Origin: Apostichopus japonicus
Taxonomy: Eukaryota; Echinodermata; Holothuroidea; Aspidochirotida; Stichopodidae
NCBI RefSeq assembly: GCF_037975245.1
Contig: NC_092576.1
Span: 3,097,501-3,161,500, forward strand
Direction of reading: 5' to 3'
Length of the DNA: 64,000 bases
Below the pieces are notes generated by a model. It was not told the DNA's origin, did not search any database, and saw only the letters and a program-made list of their open reading frames with translations. Position numbers and translations under genes: made by a program. Positions 60,650-64,000 of the stretch are shown piece by piece. How positions within the stretch are numbered: position 1 is the first letter of the stretch; each line of letters begins with the position of its first letter.

Positions 60650-61525
60650 TTATAAAGATTGGACGGTCACTTTCACAGAGTAATTATCCCTTCGAACCAT
60701 TGAGCCCATTTTTAAATGACTAACGTGGCACTCATTAAATTTCCATGAAATAGAGCCAATAATATGCATGCAGCTAAAACAAATGCCTTTCACTAATTTA
60801 AGGTGTAAAGCAAGGGAACTGCATCCTGACATGATGCTCCAGATAAATCCTGTCTCAAAGCTCTCCGTCGGAGTCACATCAGCAAGGAACCGAGCCGCAT
60901 TACGAAAGAATCCAGTCATTCTGAACACTCATTTTAGCGGAACATCTATTACTCACACCGTTTAACGACATGGTACAGACATCACCATTGACACGATGCA
61001 GTTGACAGCGGTAATCAGCTAAAACTTGGCAAACGTCTGTCGCGGACTGCAGGATGTCACATCCCCAGTCAAATGGAGCTGGGTAGTTGGTGAATGTCAG
61101 ATGTTCACCATACACAACATTGAAGTCATCCTCCACCACAGCGTCAGTTTGACAGCAGCGTCATGTTGCATTACCAAAACCATTACGTCGTCACCTTTAC
61201 AAATTGTCACAGTGCCGTCACAATGTTCCTCGATGGAATCGATACGTTGGACTTCGTTACGGTTAGTGTCAAAAGAAACCATGACAGCCTTGTCATCATC
61301 GGAAAATATTGCGAGGGACAACAGCCCGTGACGTTCATCAGAGACAAACGGCATCGCGATGGACATGTAACGACTCTCAGTAGAGACACTATCTCTGAGT
61401 CTGTTATCCATCTCGGCCTCCAGTGTGCGATCCGTAATAGTTTGGTAGGTAACTGTCACTTCTGCGTATTGAGACTGGTCATACGAATCACGTGGAAGGC
61501 CTTCAGCCAACCGAAGGTTAACCTC
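60650..61525 (-). pseudogene. Frame-broken coding-like sequence, unknown protein
   Basis: On the minus strand a 137-codon open stretch (61,510-61,097, beginning at a non-ATG codon) is followed by one in another frame (61,139-60,900) and a third (60,928-60,650). The peptides have ordinary globular composition (for example LLSLAIFSDDDKAVMVSF, LTFTNYPAPFDWGCD) and the DNA is visibly richer in G+C than its flanks, which suggests an exon or a retrocopy. The frame changes near 61,130 and 60,915 mean it is either a decayed copy or several exons of a gene whose introns I cannot place. A possible acceptor precedes the first stretch near 61,525. I do not recognise the family. Overlapping plus-strand frames look less protein-like. 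Confidence 0.35.
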
Positions 61526-64000
61526 TTAAAAATGAGTAAGAAGAAATTATTGAAGTCATAATGCACCGCAGAGATAAACACTTACAACAATAAGAGCCAA
61601 CTCTTCCCTGAGAATTGTATTAAACGTGTTACGACAAATGTTTACATATAATCACTACACTACAGACCATTCAGTTAATAAGCTACAGACCTCACGGAAC
61701 ACTGTGGTACTTCAACAGAAAATTGTATTAAAAAAAAATAATGATGAATAATGGAAAACCAAACAAAATAAGAACACGACGAAAAATGACAGTGTTTTCA
61801 TTTAACATGATATCGTAAGTTACATTCATTGTAAGAATTTTGGAAAATGTTCATATTTATTTTAGGGTTCAAAGTCATCTTTATCCCTTATTCCAATTAC
61901 TTCAACAACTGCCTATTTCAATACAATTTTTTGTTAAATATGTTTAAGCTTTTCCGGAATTAAGTAGTACTGTCCATTGCAACTTCCCGCGTTTAAGTTA
62001 ACAAGCTTAGCTGCTTTATTGGTTGTTTACATTCTTTCATATAAAGTTGACTCGTTTTCTCTCAACGTTAATACACAATTAGACTGTTTCGTGTTAACGG
62101 TGCTAATAAATGAAAGTGAAATGATTCAATGTGCCCAAATAACATCGATCCAAATAGTCTTACCGTCCGACTCAATTAATGTTGAGGTAAATGTGGTAAA
62201 GTTTCGTAATGTTTCGATATGTATATCGTTACCGTACTTCATTCGATCAAGTTTTCTTTCAACTAACCAAGTTGAAAATTTTGAAATTTTCCATACTGAC
62301 GTTCCCTATGTGAATAATACTAATAATTCGGCAACACAAGCACACATACAAAACACTTTTGAGTTTACCGACTGAAATTGTCAATGTCTTGCTAAAGTAA
62401 ACATGATATGCGAGATTGCATTTTAATTGTAGATATCTATTACAGAGGAACAATATTCACAAAACTTCACAAGTAATGCAATCCTGACCCATCTCTACCC
62501 TCAATTTTTTTTCGTCATTTTTGCTGTGAGTCTAAAATGGCTCGAGAACTGTGTCTAGCAAATGATAGTAAATATCCATAATTAAACACCCAAATTTCAG
62601 TCTCCTTCAAATACCGTTTTAATACACAGTTGTCTCGATTGGTCACACACCAAATATGGTGCCAATGAAAATGTTTTGACGGAAAGTTGTACTCGCAAGT
62701 CTTTAAATTAAGCTATAATGGCCTGGCTGAGTTCTGATTGTATTTAACTGACTGATATTCAAGTGTGAGCGGGAAATAACTGTTACGATATTTGCTTTTT
62801 GAAAATTACAAATAAGGTTTTGTTTTCTGTCTTGAGTATGTACACAGCGACTTCAACAAAAAAATAATACGGCGATTAATTGACCAATACGGATTGGTAC
62901 GCTGGTACGCAGTATTATATATGTACGGTGATTTTGTTCTGATTTATATATAGCCGAAGTCTCAAAGTATATTTGAAGCTTGAGAGAGAGATCGAGATGT
63001 AAGTTGATTTGATTCAAGGTGTTAAAATTCTGGAGTCTGCGTGGTTGCTGTAAGTCTATACCGTTATTACTAGCTTAGTTAAGCCTGTGTGAAGTCAAAA
63101 ATATGCTTACTAAAGTTAACTAATTGTTTTAATAAATCCAATTCTTGTTAATAAGCAAAGCTATTTCAATCACTTTGGGACAATTTTCTATTGCCAATAC
63201 CACTCTTCATCCTGGCCACCAGCATTATGCTTTGAGAAAATGGGACCATTAAGAAAGGTCACCTAAGAAAGAACCTAGGCACGCAAAAACAAACTTCTTG
63301 ACTGATCAACTCTCAGCCCCATTTCCATTGCATCGAGACTGTGACTATGTTTATCGCCTAATGTTTATCACGAGTCCCTTACAAAGATATACCTTTTAAG
63401 AAATACAGATGGCAGCTTGACCAGTTCGTAACGTTTATCTGATAGTATTGTGCATTCTAACTGTTCAAAATGTCAGAAACTTGTTCAATGAAGACAATTG
63501 TAAAGCGACCGACCCATGCAAATACTGCAACATTCCTAACACTTTAATGCCGCATTTAACTTGTATCTGCTTGTATGCATATAGTAGTTATATTATTAGA
63601 GCGGCTTGTCTTGAAATAAACACACACAGCCAAAACCTTTGCTATCCGGCAAAATAACGGATTACGCAAAATGCTACACTGAAGAAAAGTTATTGCTATT
63701 CCCCACTCCCTCTCTTTGTATCTCCCTGTCAAAAGTCTGGAACGACAGACAAATGAGAAATAACATCAGTTTATAAAATAGTATGCAGACGTTTGTATTG
63801 CTGTTAAACTTGTCTTCCATTTGTTTACATTTCTTCTGTTACAAATTAAAGATTCGTAGTTTAATATTACCAAAGTTATTCATATTCGAGATTATCAATT
63901 CTCATTCTCGAGAAAAGAATTATATTGAAAACAACGCAATTAGTTAAGAAGATTCTATCATTTACATTAATTTCTGAATCATTTACCACTGTAAACTTGT
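61526..64000. other. No supported gene
   Basis: AT-rich sequence. A 132-codon plus-strand open stretch (61,977-62,375) begins with a hydrophobic, signal-peptide-like segment (LAALLVVYIL). It has no ATG until residue 43 and shows no homologous feature elsewhere in the window, so it is not called. No RNA gene or mobile element end was recognised. Confidence 0.4.

Noticed and set aside
61026-61561. Two plus-strand frames of 101 and 132 codons
   Set aside because: They are antisense to the more protein-like minus-strand frames and have no supporting motif.
61977-62375. 132-codon open stretch with a hydrophobic start
   Set aside because: It begins at a non-ATG codon, has no ATG for 42 codons and no homologue in the window; chance in AT-rich DNA is plausible.

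Overview
The window looks like nuclear DNA of a marine invertebrate deuterostome, most likely an echinoderm and plausibly a sea cucumber. The evidence is compositional and genic. The background is AT-rich with many poly-G/poly-C runs, short exons sit in long GT-AG introns, STAND-type NACHT (NLR-like) genes occur in tandem, and there is a Ty3/Gypsy element with a K02A2.6-like pol. The species call is an inference. Nothing prokaryotic is present.

Layout. 1-2,490: no gene supported, but two strong palindromic/foldback repeats. 2,490-16,870: first copy of a large segmental duplication, carrying only the last five coding exons of an NLR-like gene (gene C, 3,599-11,769), several copy-specific tandem repeats, a MITE and a tRNA-derived SINE. 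16,870-20,954: no gene supported. 20,955-25,523: a complete but inactivated Ty3/Gypsy retrotransposon with 203/210-bp LTRs, 5-bp target duplication ACTGC, a tRNA-Ser(GCU)-type primer site and a polypurine tract; gag and pol carry stops and frame changes. 25,863-30,312: NLR-like gene A (7 exons, 642 codons, intact). 30,313-37,000: no gene supported, one foldback element. 37,434-57,357: NLR-like gene B (12 exons, 904 codons in a continuous phase-consistent model), with an N-myristoylation-type first exon and one in-frame TAG in the NACHT exon. 48,915-60,573: second copy of the segmental duplication, covering exons 8-12 of gene B. 60,650-61,510: a frame-broken coding-like stretch on the minus strand. 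The rest holds no supported gene.

How the genes relate. A, B and C are all on the plus strand and are paralogues. After the NACHT exon, each uses the same exon architecture: a 206-209-nt leucine-rich-repeat-like exon (phase 0 to 2), a 68-77-nt exon with a C-x-[LM]-P motif (2 to 1), an exon starting V-L-W (1 to 0), and a tail with a conserved T-D-x-[DE] exon. Gene B has this LRR/CxLP/VLW cassette twice, separated by an exon that repeats the end of the NACHT exon. Because the cassette begins and ends in phase 0, it can be gained or lost without breaking the frame. This modular cassette and the short C-terminal tail are the most interesting signals in the window. By analogy with other echinoderm NLR-like families the genes are probably intracellular immune sensors, which is an inference from the NACHT domain.
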